Assembly: GCF_900096995.1 (NCBI RefSeq)
Contig: NZ_OANT01000003.1
Coordinates: 344,631-408,630 of the forward strand
From: Acinetobacter puyangensis
GTDB taxonomy: Bacteria > Pseudomonadota > Gammaproteobacteria > Pseudomonadales > Moraxellaceae
Direction of reading: 5' to 3'
DNA length: 64,000 bases
Shown here piece by piece: positions 1-8,877 of the stretch. The notes under the pieces were generated by a model. That model did no database searches. It worked only from the letters and a program-made list of their open reading frames with translations, and was not told where the DNA came from. Position numbers and translations under genes: made by a program. How positions within the stretch are numbered: position 1 is the stretch's first letter; the number at the start of each line of letters is the position of its first letter.

Positions 1-114
1 ACTCGTGGTGATGTTGGTTATCTGGTGATGGATGTTGATGCATCTGCTTCACAAGAAGCGTTGGATACCTTACACAATGTTGAAGGTACAATTCGCGTGC
101 GTGTATTGTTCTAA
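1..114 (+). CDS. serA: D-3-phosphoglycerate dehydrogenase, C-terminal end only
   Basis: The window opens inside this gene; only the last 37 codons are present. The visible peptide (GDVGYLVMDVDAS, then ALDTLHNVEGTIRVRVLF) has the pattern of the C-terminal ACT regulatory domain of SerA, the NAD-dependent first enzyme of serine synthesis, where serine binds and inhibits. The final 'GTIRVRVLF' is the usual SerA tail in this group. A strong rho-independent terminator follows about 40 bp downstream. Assignment rests on this short tail alone, so another ACT-domain protein cannot be fully excluded. Confidence 0.8.
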   Translation, partial: TRGDVGYLVMDVDASASQEALDTLHNVEGTIRVRVLF

Positions 115-154
115 ATACTTTTATATGCTGTTTCAGCTAAAAATATTTGTACTT

Positions 155-188
155 AAAACCATCTGATCTCTGGATCAGGTGGTTTTTT
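155..188 (+). terminator. Rho-independent terminator after serA
   Basis: A 14-bp stem (AAAACCATCTGATC paired with GATCAGGTGGTTTT, one G-T wobble) with a 4-nt loop ends in a run of six T. It closes the serA transcript. Confidence 0.9.
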
Positions 189-279
189 AATTTGAGTTAT
201 TGACACTGAAAATAACAGGCAATTTCGATATACTGCATCAAAATATTGTGGCGTTAAATATTGTGACGATTAAAATTCT

Positions 280-1167
280 GTGAATACCTCCCATCAATTT
301 GTTGCCATGTTGTGTATGCTGGTTTCCATGCTGGCATACCAGCTCAGTGCTTCCTTTGCAAAATATTTATTTACGGTGCTTGATCCCACTTCGGTAACGG
401 TATTACGTTTATGCTTTGCCAGTATTTTTGTCGGGTTGATGCTGCGTTCATGGCGTATTTTTGTCAAATTAAAATATATGCAATGGCGTAACTTGTTGTG
501 TTATAGCTTTGCTCTGGGCTGTATGAACATGATGTTCTATCATGCTCTGGTGTTATTGCCACAAGGGATTGCAGTCGGTCTGGAATTTGTCGGACCGTTA
601 GGTTTGGCGTTGTTTGCCGTGCAAAAGAAAAGCGATGTGATTTGGGTCATCTTTGCCATGATTGGTGTGGTTCTGCTGATGCCATGGTCGGGTCATGATA
701 ATATTTCATGGCTCGGCGTGGTATTGGCGCTGGGTGCTGGTTTTTGCTGGGCATTGTATATTTATTTTGGACAAAAAGTGATTCGGCAAAATTTAGGCAT
801 GCATAGTTTGACGTTAGCCATTGGCCTTGCTGCACTGATCTGGTTACCTGTAGGTTTGTGGAATAATGCGCAGGGAGTTTTAAATATACAGTATTGGGGA
901 TATGCTGCTGTGCTGGCAATTTTGGCGACTTCAATTCCGTATGCACTGGATTTATACGCATTAAAATATCTAAATCGGCTGAGTTATGGCACATTTACCA
1001 GCCTGTCTCCGGCAGTGGCTGCGCTGGCCGGATTGTTATTATTAAATGAGCATTTATCTGCATTACAATGGTTTGCTTTATTTTGTATTATGCTGGCTTC
1101 GATTGGTATAAGTATCAGAAATTATTATCAAACACCAAAACAAGGGGAAAGCGGATCAACTACATGA
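280..1167 (+). CDS. EamA/DMT family transporter, RhtA-like exporter
   Basis: 295-residue, almost wholly hydrophobic protein with about ten predicted membrane helices in two homologous halves, the layout of EamA (drug/metabolite transporter) proteins. Features such as 'LRLCFASIFVGLMLRS' in the first half and 'TSIPYALDLYALKYL' followed by 'LSPAVAALAGLLLLNEHL' in the second resemble RhtA-type threonine/homoserine exporters, so an inner-membrane amino-acid or metabolite exporter is likely; the substrate is inferred, not shown. The chosen start is GTG (the next in-frame ATG is nine codons later and would clip the first helix). The Shine-Dalgarno is weak. It stands alone between the serA terminator and a convergent hemerythrin gene. 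Confidence 0.85.
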   Translation: MNTSHQFVAMLCMLVSMLAYQLSASFAKYLFTVLDPTSVTVLRLCFASIFVGLMLRSWRIFVKLKYMQWRNLLCYSFALGCMNMMFYHALVLLPQGIAVGLEFVGPLGLALFAVQKKSDVIWVIFAMIGVVLLMPWSGHDNISWLGVVLALGAGFCWALYIYFGQKVIRQNLGMHSLTLAIGLAALIWLPVGLWNNAQGVLNIQYWGYAAVLAILATSIPYALDLYALKYLNRLSYGTFTSLSPAVAALAGLLLLNEHLSALQWFALFCIMLASIGISIRNYYQTPKQGESGSTT

Positions 1168-1190
1168 CATGTTCGAGAACAGTCATGTAG
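1160..1190. terminator. Intergenic hairpin between convergent genes
   Basis: CTACATGAC..GTTC-GA-GAAC..GTCATGTAG forms a long near-perfect stem overlapping the stop of the EamA gene. There is no clean T-tract, so it may be a weak bidirectional terminator or an RNA-stabilising hairpin. Confidence 0.45.
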
Positions 1191-1208
1191 CGTTTGCGTG
1201 AAAATTAA

Positions 1209-1655
1209 TCAAGCTTCGGCAAGATATTTCTCATATTCCTGTAAGTATTTTTTTGCCAGTTTTTCCTTTTCACTATCATCAAGAATTTTCCCTGCCTGCT
1301 GAAAAAAACCGTGTTCTTCTTCCTTTAAATGATGATGAACCACACCGGCCAATTGTTTGGCAATGGCTAACCAGCCGGTATTGCTAAATTCAGTTTGCTC
1401 CAGTTTTTCCACCAACTCATCCATTTCGTGATGTTCGGCCAGCGCATGACGTGAGATATCCAGCCCGGTATCATTGAACATCAAAGGAATATACAAATAA
1501 CGATCTTCTGCAACGGAATGAGCATAGAGTTCATGTTTAAGTGCGGTAAAAACCTTGTGTCGTTCTGTGGTATCACCATGGGTTTCAACCAGTTTGTCAC
1601 ACAGGTCACGTTGGCGCTCGTGGCTCTCTCGTAAGGCTTCAAATATTGTCGTCAT
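1209..1655 (-). CDS. Hemerythrin HHE-domain protein
   Basis: 148-residue, fully helical protein with the carboxylate/histidine pattern of a hemerythrin four-helix bundle that holds a di-iron centre: H12 (SHERQ), H46 and E50 (AHSVAED), H75/H76 (EHHEMDEL) and H107-H109 with E112-E114 and H115 (HHHLKEEEH). Bacterial single-domain hemerythrins bind O2 or NO or buffer iron; which applies here cannot be told from sequence. No signal peptide, so cytoplasmic. The gene is monocistronic and convergent with the EamA gene. Confidence 0.88.
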   Translation of the reverse strand: MTTIFEALRESHERQRDLCDKLVETHGDTTERHKVFTALKHELYAHSVAEDRYLYIPLMFNDTGLDISRHALAEHHEMDELVEKLEQTEFSNTGWLAIAKQLAGVVHHHLKEEEHGFFQQAGKILDDSEKEKLAKKYLQEYEKYLAEA

Positions 1656-1848
1656 TATGTTGTTCTCGCTTATGGCTAAAAATTAAAATGGCTTTAAGCA
1701 AATCATTCATTTTGCAATGATTTAATTATAAGTATAAAAAATAATCGACATTAGTGGTGTATAGCAGTTACATCATTTATGTTAATGGCTGGTTATCAAT
1801 GGATAACAGTGGTTTAGCGTGGCGATGATGACCACCGCCACATTAGGA

Positions 1849-3021
1849 TTATAGACTGCGAGAAATCAATTCTTTCATGATTTCATTGGTCCCTGCATAA
1901 ATACGATTGGCCCGATTGTCGATATAGGCCCGGGCAATTGGGTATTCCAGCATATAGCCATATCCACCATGTAACTGCACACATTCATCAACAACTTTGG
2001 AATACATCTCGGAAATCTTATACTTTGCTGCTGCGGCGGCTTCCACTGTAAGTGTGCCTTCCAATTGGAGCTGCATACAGCGATCCAGATAAGCCCGACA
2101 AAAGTCAATTTCGGTACGCAGCTCGGCCAATTTAAAACGGGTGTTTTGAAAGGTGGCAATCGCTTTGCCGAATGCCTTGCGGTCTTTGGTATATTGTACC
2201 GTATGGGCAAAAGCTGCTTCTGCACCGGCTTGACAGATAATGGCAACAATCATGCGCTCCCAAGCCAGCTCTTTCATGAGCATAATAAAACCCATACCTT
2301 CGCTGCCGAGTAAATTTTCTTTGGGAACACGTACATTATCGAAAAACAGTTCACAGGTATCCTGTCCTTTCATGCCAACTTTTTTTAATGGTTGCCCCTT
2401 ACTAAAGCCTGCACGGTCCGCTTCGATAATGAATAAGGATAAATTGGCAGCGCCTTTCTCATGGTTGCCGGTTTTACAGACCACGATCGCCATGTCACAG
2501 AGATAGCCGTTGGTAATAAAGATTTTTGAACCATTAATCACATAATCATCGCCATCGAGTACAGCACTGCTTCGTACTGCTTGTAAGTCTGATCCAGTGC
2601 CGGGTTCGGTCATGGCGATGGCAGTAATTACCTCGCCTGTGGCCATTTTGGGTAACCAATTTTGCTTTTGGCTTTCGTTGCCAAAATTATAAATATAATT
2701 GGCGACAATATCGGAATGTAAGGAAAATCCAGTACTTGAATCCATGGCATAGGCTTGTTCTTCAATCAGAATCATACTGTAAAGACGATCTACACCAGAA
2801 CCACCATATTGTTCAGGCATGGTGGTACATAATAAGCCTAATTCACCTGCCTTGTTCCATAGATTACGATCAACATGTTGCTGTTGTTCATATTTTTCGA
2901 TGTGCGGCACCACTTCTTTTTGATAGAAGCGACGTACAGTTTCACGGAAGGCATCATGTTCCGGATCGAATAGATGACGAGGCAACATATTGGCAAGTGG
3001 GCGAATCATTCCATCAGACAT
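1849..3021 (-). CDS. Acyl-CoA dehydrogenase
   Basis: 390-residue FAD-dependent acyl-CoA dehydrogenase, catalysing the first, alpha-beta oxidation step of acyl-CoA breakdown. N-terminal helical domain (residues ~15-125), beta domain with the flavin-binding signature ITAIAMTEPGTGSDL, and the C-terminal helical domain with GGYGYMLEYP and AGTNEIMKELI, standard for the short/medium-chain family. The frame stays open further upstream, but that extension would start inside a MITE (ATG at 3159) and has no family match; the ATG chosen here is preceded by ACAGGA at good spacing and gives the normal family length. Substrate chain length or branched-chain specificity cannot be assigned. No electron-transfer or hydratase gene lies beside it. 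Confidence 0.9.
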   Translation of the reverse strand: MSDGMIRPLANMLPRHLFDPEHDAFRETVRRFYQKEVVPHIEKYEQQQHVDRNLWNKAGELGLLCTTMPEQYGGSGVDRLYSMILIEEQAYAMDSSTGFSLHSDIVANYIYNFGNESQKQNWLPKMATGEVITAIAMTEPGTGSDLQAVRSSAVLDGDDYVINGSKIFITNGYLCDMAIVVCKTGNHEKGAANLSLFIIEADRAGFSKGQPLKKVGMKGQDTCELFFDNVRVPKENLLGSEGMGFIMLMKELAWERMIVAIICQAGAEAAFAHTVQYTKDRKAFGKAIATFQNTRFKLAELRTEIDFCRAYLDRCMQLQLEGTLTVEAAAAAKYKISEMYSKVVDECVQLHGGYGYMLEYPIARAYIDNRANRIYAGTNEIMKELISRSL

Positions 3022-3145
3022 TGTTTTTTCCTGTATCGATATAAGCGCATATTGAATTGCAGTAAAAAATACTTTGTTGTCTGCTGCAATATGCGGATTG
3101 CTCAATTTATTTTTTTTATTGGTAACTTTTGCCAAAATGAGATTA

Positions 3146-3412
3146 GGGTCTGTTGACATTTCGTCTATGATTGCGACAGTAGTTGTTTTTTAGGCAATAC
3201 AAGGCATGAATAGTGAAATTTAGTTATTCTAAATAAACTATTCATAACGTAGTAGTGTCAAAAAACAACCCTGTCCCAAAGGGTTGTGGCTAAAATTCCC
3301 CCATACGTCGTTACAAAGCTCGACAAGGGAATAGCCATTGCCTTCGCTTTGTGCCTAGTCTGAAGAAATTTTAGCCTACAACGCAATCTATTTATCAAAT
3401 GTCAACAGACCC
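3146..3412. mobile_element. MITE-like non-autonomous element (267 bp, TA target duplication)
   Basis: The ends are perfect inverted repeats GGGTCTGTTGACATTT / AAATGTCAACAGACCC, and each is bordered by TA (3144-3145 and 3413-3414), as expected for IS5/IS427- or IS630-type transposition. The inside has no reading frame of note but holds nested inverted repeats: ACAACCCT/AGGGTTGT (3265-3287) and GGCTAAAATT/AATTTTAGCC (3288-3297 with 3367-3376). It sits between the divergent acyl-CoA dehydrogenase and sdhE genes, so it may supply or displace their promoters. Confidence 0.8.
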
Positions 3413-3508
3413 TATTTTATGCCTTAACTATTTTTAAGATTTAACTAGAGAAGAGAAGCATGCTTGCGTTACAATTCAAATTGCTATGTATGGTCAAGGA
3501 ATAATAGG

Positions 3509-3769
3509 ATGTCGTACGAACCTACTCTGGAAGAGCGCAAGGTCATTTATCGTTCTCGACGTGGTTTAAAAGAGCTCGATATTTATTTTGATCCTTATGT
3601 CAGAAATCATTATCTTACTGCATCAAGTGAAGAGAAAGCCTTATTTGCCGAGCTTATTGAGCAGGAAGATCCGGATTTACTGGATTGGTTTATGATGGTT
3701 GATGAACCGCCGAAGCCAGAATTAAAAGCACTCATTATTAAACTGAAAAAACAATTGCATGAGCAATGA
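3509..3769 (+). CDS. sdhE: FAD assembly factor SdhE
   Basis: 86-residue acidic helical protein of the SdhE/YgfY (DUF339) family, which helps attach FAD covalently to succinate dehydrogenase (and fumarate reductase) flavoprotein. It carries the family's RGxxE motif (SRRGLKELD) and the 'EQEDPDLLDWFM' segment near the middle. The start ATG follows AAGGA with 8-nt spacing; longer in-frame starts give an unrelated tail. The stop overlaps the start of the next gene by ATGA, implying translational coupling with a CptA-like membrane protein, the same pairing as sdhE-ygfX in enterobacteria. Confidence 0.9.
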   Translation: MSYEPTLEERKVIYRSRRGLKELDIYFDPYVRNHYLTASSEEKALFAELIEQEDPDLLDWFMMVDEPPKPELKALIIKLKKQLHEQ

Positions 3770-4164
3770 GCTATCAACTTTTATATTTTCACTTAAGACC
3801 AAGCCTGCTAAAATTTTTTCTGCACAGCGTGGTATTGCTGTGTTTTGTCGTATTGGCTGCAATGATGTTACAGTCAATACTACTTTACGCTGCGATAGCC
3901 ATATTGCTGGCGCTGGTATATGTATGTCGCGATAAAAATCAGATCGCTCAACTGGCATATCTGAGCGATGATATCTGGACCCTGCAACTGCAATCCAAGA
4001 CTTGTCTGCCCATGCAGTTAAGCGCTGTACAGCAGTTGGGTTATTTTATGTTTTTACATTTTGTTGATGAAGATGGGCAACAATCACGATCCATCTGTAT
4101 TGCCCGTGATCAGTTGAATTTAAAACAATGGCAGATGTTGAAACGTTTTATTTATTTAAGATAA
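3766..4164 (+). CDS. YgfX/CptA-like inner-membrane protein
   Basis: 132 residues: two hydrophobic helices (residues ~17-35 and ~38-54) followed by a soluble domain rich in aromatic and Gln residues. Size, topology and the ATGA overlap with sdhE match YgfX/CptA, described in E. coli as a membrane protein encoded with SdhE (CptB) and proposed to act as a toxin on cytoskeletal proteins; that role is debated, and here the family call is mostly from context and topology. No separate promoter is seen. Confidence 0.6.
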   Translation: MSYQLLYFHLRPSLLKFFLHSVVLLCFVVLAAMMLQSILLYAAIAILLALVYVCRDKNQIAQLAYLSDDIWTLQLQSKTCLPMQLSAVQQLGYFMFLHFVDEDGQQSRSICIARDQLNLKQWQMLKRFIYLR

Positions 4165-4372
4165 ATTATATTCCCCATTTTTTTGTTCAACAAAAAGCTG
4201 TTTTAAATAATATAAGAATTTGAATTTTAAGCATTAAAATATATTGTCTAACAATTTATTTAACCATTAATCGCCTTTAAAAAATTGTCAAACAAAACTG
4301 GGGGTTTCATCGATAAATATTGCTATGTTAGTTCATACATCAACTGAGATGTTTTTCTATTGGAGGTATAAC

Positions 4373-4504
4373 ATGGTGATTCCTACCTATGCATTTCTTG
4401 CAATCGCGATTGTTTTAGCCATTGTCATTGGCCGTGCTGGAACAATTTTAAGAGAAAGTATCACACATGAAATGAAAAAATCACGTCGTGAAAAGTTTCT
4501 TTAA
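4373..4504 (+). CDS. Small membrane protein (43 aa)
   Basis: A short frame starting MVIPTYAFLAIAIVLAIVIG, with one hydrophobic helix (residues ~5-21) and a basic, Lys/Arg-rich C-terminus ending KKSRREKFL, so likely a single-pass inner-membrane peptide with its tail in the cytoplasm. It has a textbook ribosome-binding site (TGGAGG, 6 nt before ATG) and its own rho-independent terminator directly after, so it looks like a real monocistronic gene. Function unknown. It is too short for most gene callers. Confidence 0.7.
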   Translation: MVIPTYAFLAIAIVLAIVIGRAGTILRESITHEMKKSRREKFL

Positions 4505-4528
4505 GCTTTATTCATCTCTCAAATCCAT

Positions 4529-4560
4529 ACAAGCCTATTCTCCCATAGGCTTGTTTTTTA
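4529..4560 (+). terminator. Rho-independent terminator after the 43-aa gene
   Basis: ACAAGCCTA / TAGGCTTGT stem with an 8-nt loop, followed by TTTTTTA. Confidence 0.88.
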
Positions 4561-4722
4561 TTAAAAAAGAATAAAAAATTAGCAGCAGTCATGGGACGTT
4601 GTCAGGCGATTGACTTTATTGCGCAGAATTTCTGGCAAAGTGGTCTTTTCATGCGCAATACTCTTTGTTAATGTGTGATAAAAGGACATTCATCAAGAAA
4701 CGATTAGATAGAGGACGTCTAC

Positions 4723-5895
4723 ATGTCTAAAGTCCAAAAAATGTGCCAAGGTGTGGCGCTTGCTGTGACAACGATAGTTACTTTTTCGGGTTGTTCATAT
4801 GTGGTCAAAACCGGTGCAAATGTAGGTTTGGGTTTTGCAGAAAATCATATTGTTCCGCCTATTCTGGCGATGGACGATGCCGATATGGTCTGTGCAACGG
4901 GTAATTCCTTGACACCGGCAATTATGTCAACTAAAGATATGGGTGCAGACCCAACCCGTATGGCGGTATTAATGTATTCTGCTGCGGGTTTGTGTGCAGA
5001 AAGTCATGCACTGGAATCCGAGTTACGTTATATTCGTTCTTCTAAGGTCGGCAATGTCACAGAGGCACAGGATGCCAGAGTGGAACAAAAGCGCTGGGCT
5101 GCTTTGGCGGCCAAACGTCAATATAGTGGTTACTTGCTTTTTGCCGAAACGTGGGAAAGTAAATATCGTTTTAAACTGGGCGAATCTTGTCCAAGTATGA
5201 AAAAAGATCTGGATAAAACAGTTTATTTGCTCGGTATGTTAAGTGGATTACAGGCCGTAACCAATGATATTAATTCTGGTGGTCAGGTCAATGTTCCCAA
5301 GGATATTGCGGCGATTGTTGAGCGCGGAATGGCCTGCCTGGATAATACCCAGTTCTGGGGCGCACCGAATGCAACACGTGCGGTGATCTGGACACTGTTA
5401 CCGGGGGCTGGAGATAACAAACCCGAACCTTATCAAACCTTAAAACAATCTATGCAGTTGGGTGAACGTGGCGGCGTACGCTTATCACATGCTTTATATG
5501 CAGTTGCTGCACAAGCCAGCGGTGATAATGCCCGGATTCGTGACGCTTTACGTAGCTATGGTCAATCTCTTGGTGAGGATAAAGCTGTTAATCCAGATTA
5601 TCGTTTACTAAATACTATGGCTGGTTTGATGGTTCGTGCTATTGCCGACCGCTACTGGACTGAAAATACTGGCGTGCGTATGACCGATGACAGTGGTTAT
5701 ACGACCTTTTGGGATGAAACACCTGATGATGGTTTAGGCGGTCTTGGCATTGATTTATTCGGTGATGATACATCGACACCCGCTTCAGATGAAACACCAA
5801 TAGAAGAAGCGCAGGAAGCGCCAGAAATTGATCAGGACCAAAGTCAGGATTCTGAATCCGATCAATCTATTGATCAAGAATCCGAAGCACCTTGA
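4723..5895 (+). CDS. TatT-like lipoprotein of a TRAP transport locus
   Basis: 390 residues. A lipoprotein signal peptide ends in FSG-C24, so the protein should be anchored in a membrane facing the periplasm. The body is alpha-helical without catalytic motifs, consistent with the TPR-like TRAP-associated T component (TatT), known from Treponema as a periplasmic lipoprotein working with a DctP-type receptor. The last ~50 residues (from DDTSTPAS) are a disordered Asp/Glu/Gln/Ser tail. It is followed 12 bp later by a rhombosortase-like gene and then a TRAP permease, and this context carries much of the assignment. A general periplasmic lipoprotein of other function remains possible. Confidence 0.7.
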   Translation: MSKVQKMCQGVALAVTTIVTFSGCSYVVKTGANVGLGFAENHIVPPILAMDDADMVCATGNSLTPAIMSTKDMGADPTRMAVLMYSAAGLCAESHALESELRYIRSSKVGNVTEAQDARVEQKRWAALAAKRQYSGYLLFAETWESKYRFKLGESCPSMKKDLDKTVYLLGMLSGLQAVTNDINSGGQVNVPKDIAAIVERGMACLDNTQFWGAPNATRAVIWTLLPGAGDNKPEPYQTLKQSMQLGERGGVRLSHALYAVAAQASGDNARIRDALRSYGQSLGEDKAVNPDYRLLNTMAGLMVRAIADRYWTENTGVRMTDDSGYTTFWDETPDDGLGGLGIDLFGDDTSTPASDETPIEEAQEAPEIDQDQSQDSESDQSIDQESEAP

Positions 5896-5907
5896 TGTTG
5901 TTAAAAT

Positions 5908-6507
5908 ATGATGTCTGTTGAACAACACCATAAAATACGCTTTATTGCAGCAAGTATCATCCTTGCTGCAATGCTTCAAATCAAACCTGAATGGTTTATC
6001 TATTCAAAATTTGAGATGTTATCGCAACCTTGGCGGTTTTTGACAGCGCATTGGGTCCATGTTGGATGGATGCATTATTTGCTGAATATGATTGCTTTTG
6101 TCTGCTTACCTTTTATTTTTCCGAAAATTAAAACCTCAATATTGTTAGGTCTGGTAATTTTATTACCTTTAGTGCTCAGTTTAATTTTTTATTTTGCTTA
6201 TCCGAATATTGAACTGTATGCAGGTTTTTCCGGTGTATTACATGGTTTGTACTGTATGGCTGCACTGGTCAGTCTAAATGATGGTAAAGAGCGTGGTTTT
6301 GCACTTTTGATCTTGTTCGGTTTAATCATCAAGTTGCTGTGGGAAGCGATTGTGGGTGAGTTATCCGCAACAGCACGTTTAATTGGCAGTCCTGTATTGA
6401 TTGAAGCGCATCAGTTGGGCGTTGGAATCAGTGTATTGTTATTTATTCTTTTGATGATATTTAAAAATAAAAACCCCAAAATAGATTCTAGGCAATTGAC
6501 TAAATAA
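5908..6507 (+). CDS. rrtA: Rhombosortase-like rhomboid intramembrane serine protease
   Basis: 199 residues with about six membrane helices. It shows the rhomboid pattern: WRFLTAHWVHVGWMHYLLN (residues ~42-60) in the first region, the nucleophile motif GFSGVLHGL with Ser108 and His112, and a later helix with the likely catalytic His168 (EAHQLG). Small size and GxSGxLHG favour the rhombosortase subgroup, which trims proteins bearing a C-terminal GlyGly-CTERM tail in species with type II secretion. No GlyGly-CTERM protein is encoded in this window, so its substrate lies elsewhere. The gene is 12 bp after the TatT-like gene. A general rhomboid protease is the alternative. Confidence 0.78.
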   Translation: MMSVEQHHKIRFIAASIILAAMLQIKPEWFIYSKFEMLSQPWRFLTAHWVHVGWMHYLLNMIAFVCLPFIFPKIKTSILLGLVILLPLVLSLIFYFAYPNIELYAGFSGVLHGLYCMAALVSLNDGKERGFALLILFGLIIKLLWEAIVGELSATARLIGSPVLIEAHQLGVGISVLLFILLMIFKNKNPKIDSRQLTK

Positions 6508-6656
6508 TTTTTGTAAAGTGCTTTTAAAGCTATTTTTTTAAGGTTTGATTTAAGGCAGAGTGAGCGTAGGCATATCTATGCCGAAATGGACAGCAAGATC
6601 GTAGGACAACAATAAGAGCAGGCTATTGAAAGACATAGTGTGCATAAAAAAGTGGG

Positions 6657-8834
6657 ATGCTTATGCAAGAGAATGCTTTAGATAAACAGGATCATGGCAA
6701 GCCAAAGAATGGCTATGAATGGCTGTCTACAGTCGTTATTTTTTTCCTTTTGGTTTTGACCCTCATTATTGGTACTGGCGAGATGATCCATGGGCAATTG
6801 CTGCGCATGGGCGAACAACTCTATGGTGATCCAGATACAGGAATGCAGTATTCATTCTTGCGAGCTGAACCACAACAACCGAGCTGTGAGCGTAATATCA
6901 ATATTGATGCGCAAGTTCAAAAGCAAATGGCTGCCAATAAAAATGACGAGTTTGCAGATTTTTTTGGTGTGGCTTCTCCAGAAGAAATTCGTGCTTCTTT
7001 GGTGGCGGCTCAAGCTTCCTGTGAAGAAAAATACCAATTTTATGAACAAACATTAAAACATATTGAACATAATCCGAGTGTACGGACCTATCGTGCATTT
7101 GAAACCACGTTCTTTGGTATTTTTAAATTTGGAACCGAATATCGTGCGTTATTATTGATGGTGATGTTTGCCATTGCAGCGATTATGGCAACTCTGAATA
7201 CGCATCATATTGGACTACGTGCACCAACGTCCAAGCTTGATTATAAAGTGTATGGTGTATTTATGATCCTCGGTAATTTATTTTTGCTGAGTGCATCTAT
7301 TTTTCAATATCAGTCGGCGATGAATGCCGGTGTAGACGTCGCTCCAAGCTTACAAATCATTTACTGGATCTGGATGATCTTATTTAGTTTGCTCAGTCTG
7401 ATCAGTTTATTCAAAATGATTAAGCCACCCGTAGCAACCACAACCCATCGTTCGATTGGCTTGGCATTGCTGAGTGTGCCGTTATACGCTTATATGGCCA
7501 TTTTGACCGGTTCAGCCTTTAGTTTCTTTATGAACTATCCTATGGGACAGGCAATTTATCTCGGCCAGTTAATTGAGTTTTCAAATATTTTTCTCAGTTT
7601 ATCACTGTTTATCTGGGCAGGTATGCTACTGAAACGGACGCGGGTGGTTGATTTATTCCTGAATATTTTACGTCCATGGAACTTTGCCCCGGAAACATTG
7701 ACTTGGTTAATCCTGCTCGCCGCAGCATTACCGACCGCCTATACCGGTGCATCGGGTATTTTTGTGATTGCCGCCGGTGCGATTATTTACCGTGAAGTAT
7801 GGAATGCGGGTGGTCGTCGTCAATATGCCATTGCAGCATCGGCAATGTCCGGATCCTTAGGTGTGGTTTTACGTCCATGTTTATTGATTGTGGTGATTGC
7901 CTCGCTGAATAAGGAAGTCACGACAGACTTGCTCTATCACTATGGGATCTATGTCTTTTTATTAACGTCTACAATTTTCTTATTCATTTCATTGATACTG
8001 GCCAAAGAGAAGTTTCGTATTGCGTCACCTGCGATTGCATTGCCGAATTCTGCGCGTGCCTTGGTGCCAGTATCGCCTTATATTCTGATTGGTATTCTGG
8101 TTTGGGCCTTTTATAAACTAGTACTTGATACCAATTTGAATGAGTTTACCGCACCTGTGATTATGCCGATTATCTTATTGGCACTGGTGTTATTTGATAC
8201 CTTGCGCCGTGCGCCGGAACCTCTTCCACCTGTGGGACACTGGGATGAAACCTTACAGGATTATGAAACGGCCAATGCACCTTCACCGGAACCAAGAGAG
8301 CGTATCGGTTTCTTTAAATCTGTTGGTTATGCAACCAATGAAACGATTGGTCATATTGGTGCATTAATTGTGCTGATGGCATTGTCGGTGAGTGTCGGAG
8401 GTTTCTTTGAACGTGTTGAAATCATGCATGTGATGCCAACCGATTTAAGCAGTATTTTCCTGGCGATTACTTTACTTGCCGTGATGATGGTATTGGTGGG
8501 GATGGTCATGGATCCATTTGGTGCTGTGATTCTGATTACCGCTACAGTTGCGCCTGTGGCTTATGCCTATGGTATTGATCCTGTACATTTCTGGATGATT
8601 GCACTGGTGTCATTTGAGTTGGGTTATGTTTCTCCACCTGTAGCCTTGAATCAGTTATTGGCGAGGCAGGCGATTGGCGATGCCGAGGTTGCCCAAGCGG
8701 ATGCGGAAGTCAAACATCTATCTTTCTACTACCGATATGAGCGATGGATATTACCATTGATGGTGATGATCCCGGCACTTTTTGTCGTGGCATATGTACC
8801 TTATCTGTTTAAGCTATTTGGCTGGTATCAGTAG
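6657..8834 (+). CDS. TRAP transporter large permease (DctM-type, N-terminally extended)
   Basis: 725 residues, multi-pass inner-membrane protein. N-terminal helix (~23-43), then a ~110-residue periplasmic segment, then four to six helices (DctQ-like position), and from about residue 300 a DctM-type transport core with segments such as AALPTAYTGASGIFVIAAGA and ASAMSGSLGVVLRPCLLIVV, and near the end FELGYVSPPVALNQLLAR. TRAP transporters import organic acids or other solutes using ion gradients together with a periplasmic DctP receptor; no DctP gene lies here. ATGs at 6657 and 6663 are both possible starts and neither has a strong ribosome-binding site. Substrate unknown. Confidence 0.87.
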   Translation: MLMQENALDKQDHGKPKNGYEWLSTVVIFFLLVLTLIIGTGEMIHGQLLRMGEQLYGDPDTGMQYSFLRAEPQQPSCERNINIDAQVQKQMAANKNDEFADFFGVASPEEIRASLVAAQASCEEKYQFYEQTLKHIEHNPSVRTYRAFETTFFGIFKFGTEYRALLLMVMFAIAAIMATLNTHHIGLRAPTSKLDYKVYGVFMILGNLFLLSASIFQYQSAMNAGVDVAPSLQIIYWIWMILFSLLSLISLFKMIKPPVATTTHRSIGLALLSVPLYAYMAILTGSAFSFFMNYPMGQAIYLGQLIEFSNIFLSLSLFIWAGMLLKRTRVVDLFLNILRPWNFAPETLTWLILLAAALPTAYTGASGIFVIAAGAIIYREVWNAGGRRQYAIAASAMSGSLGVVLRPCLLIVVIASLNKEVTTDLLYHYGIYVFLLTSTIFLFISLILAKEKFRIASPAIALPNSARALVPVSPYILIGILVWAFYKLVLDTNLNEFTAPVIMPIILLALVLFDTLRRAPEPLPPVGHWDETLQDYETANAPSPEPRERIGFFKSVGYATNETIGHIGALIVLMALSVSVGGFFERVEIMHVMPTDLSSIFLAITLLAVMMVLVGMVMDPFGAVILITATVAPVAYAYGIDPVHFWMIALVSFELGYVSPPVALNQLLARQAIGDAEVAQADAEVKHLSFYYRYERWILPLMVMIPALFVVAYVPYLFKLFGWYQ

Positions 8835-8877
8835 TCAAAGTGATAGGGGAATTATAACAATCTAGTTTTTAACTCCG

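Noticed and set aside
647..994. Minus-strand 115-residue frame inside the EamA gene
   Set aside because: It lies fully in the opposite strand of a clear membrane-protein gene and has no features of its own.
3022..3159. Upstream in-frame extension of the acyl-CoA dehydrogenase (46 residues)
   Set aside because: It begins inside the MITE, has no similarity to the family, and the internal ATG has a good ribosome-binding site.
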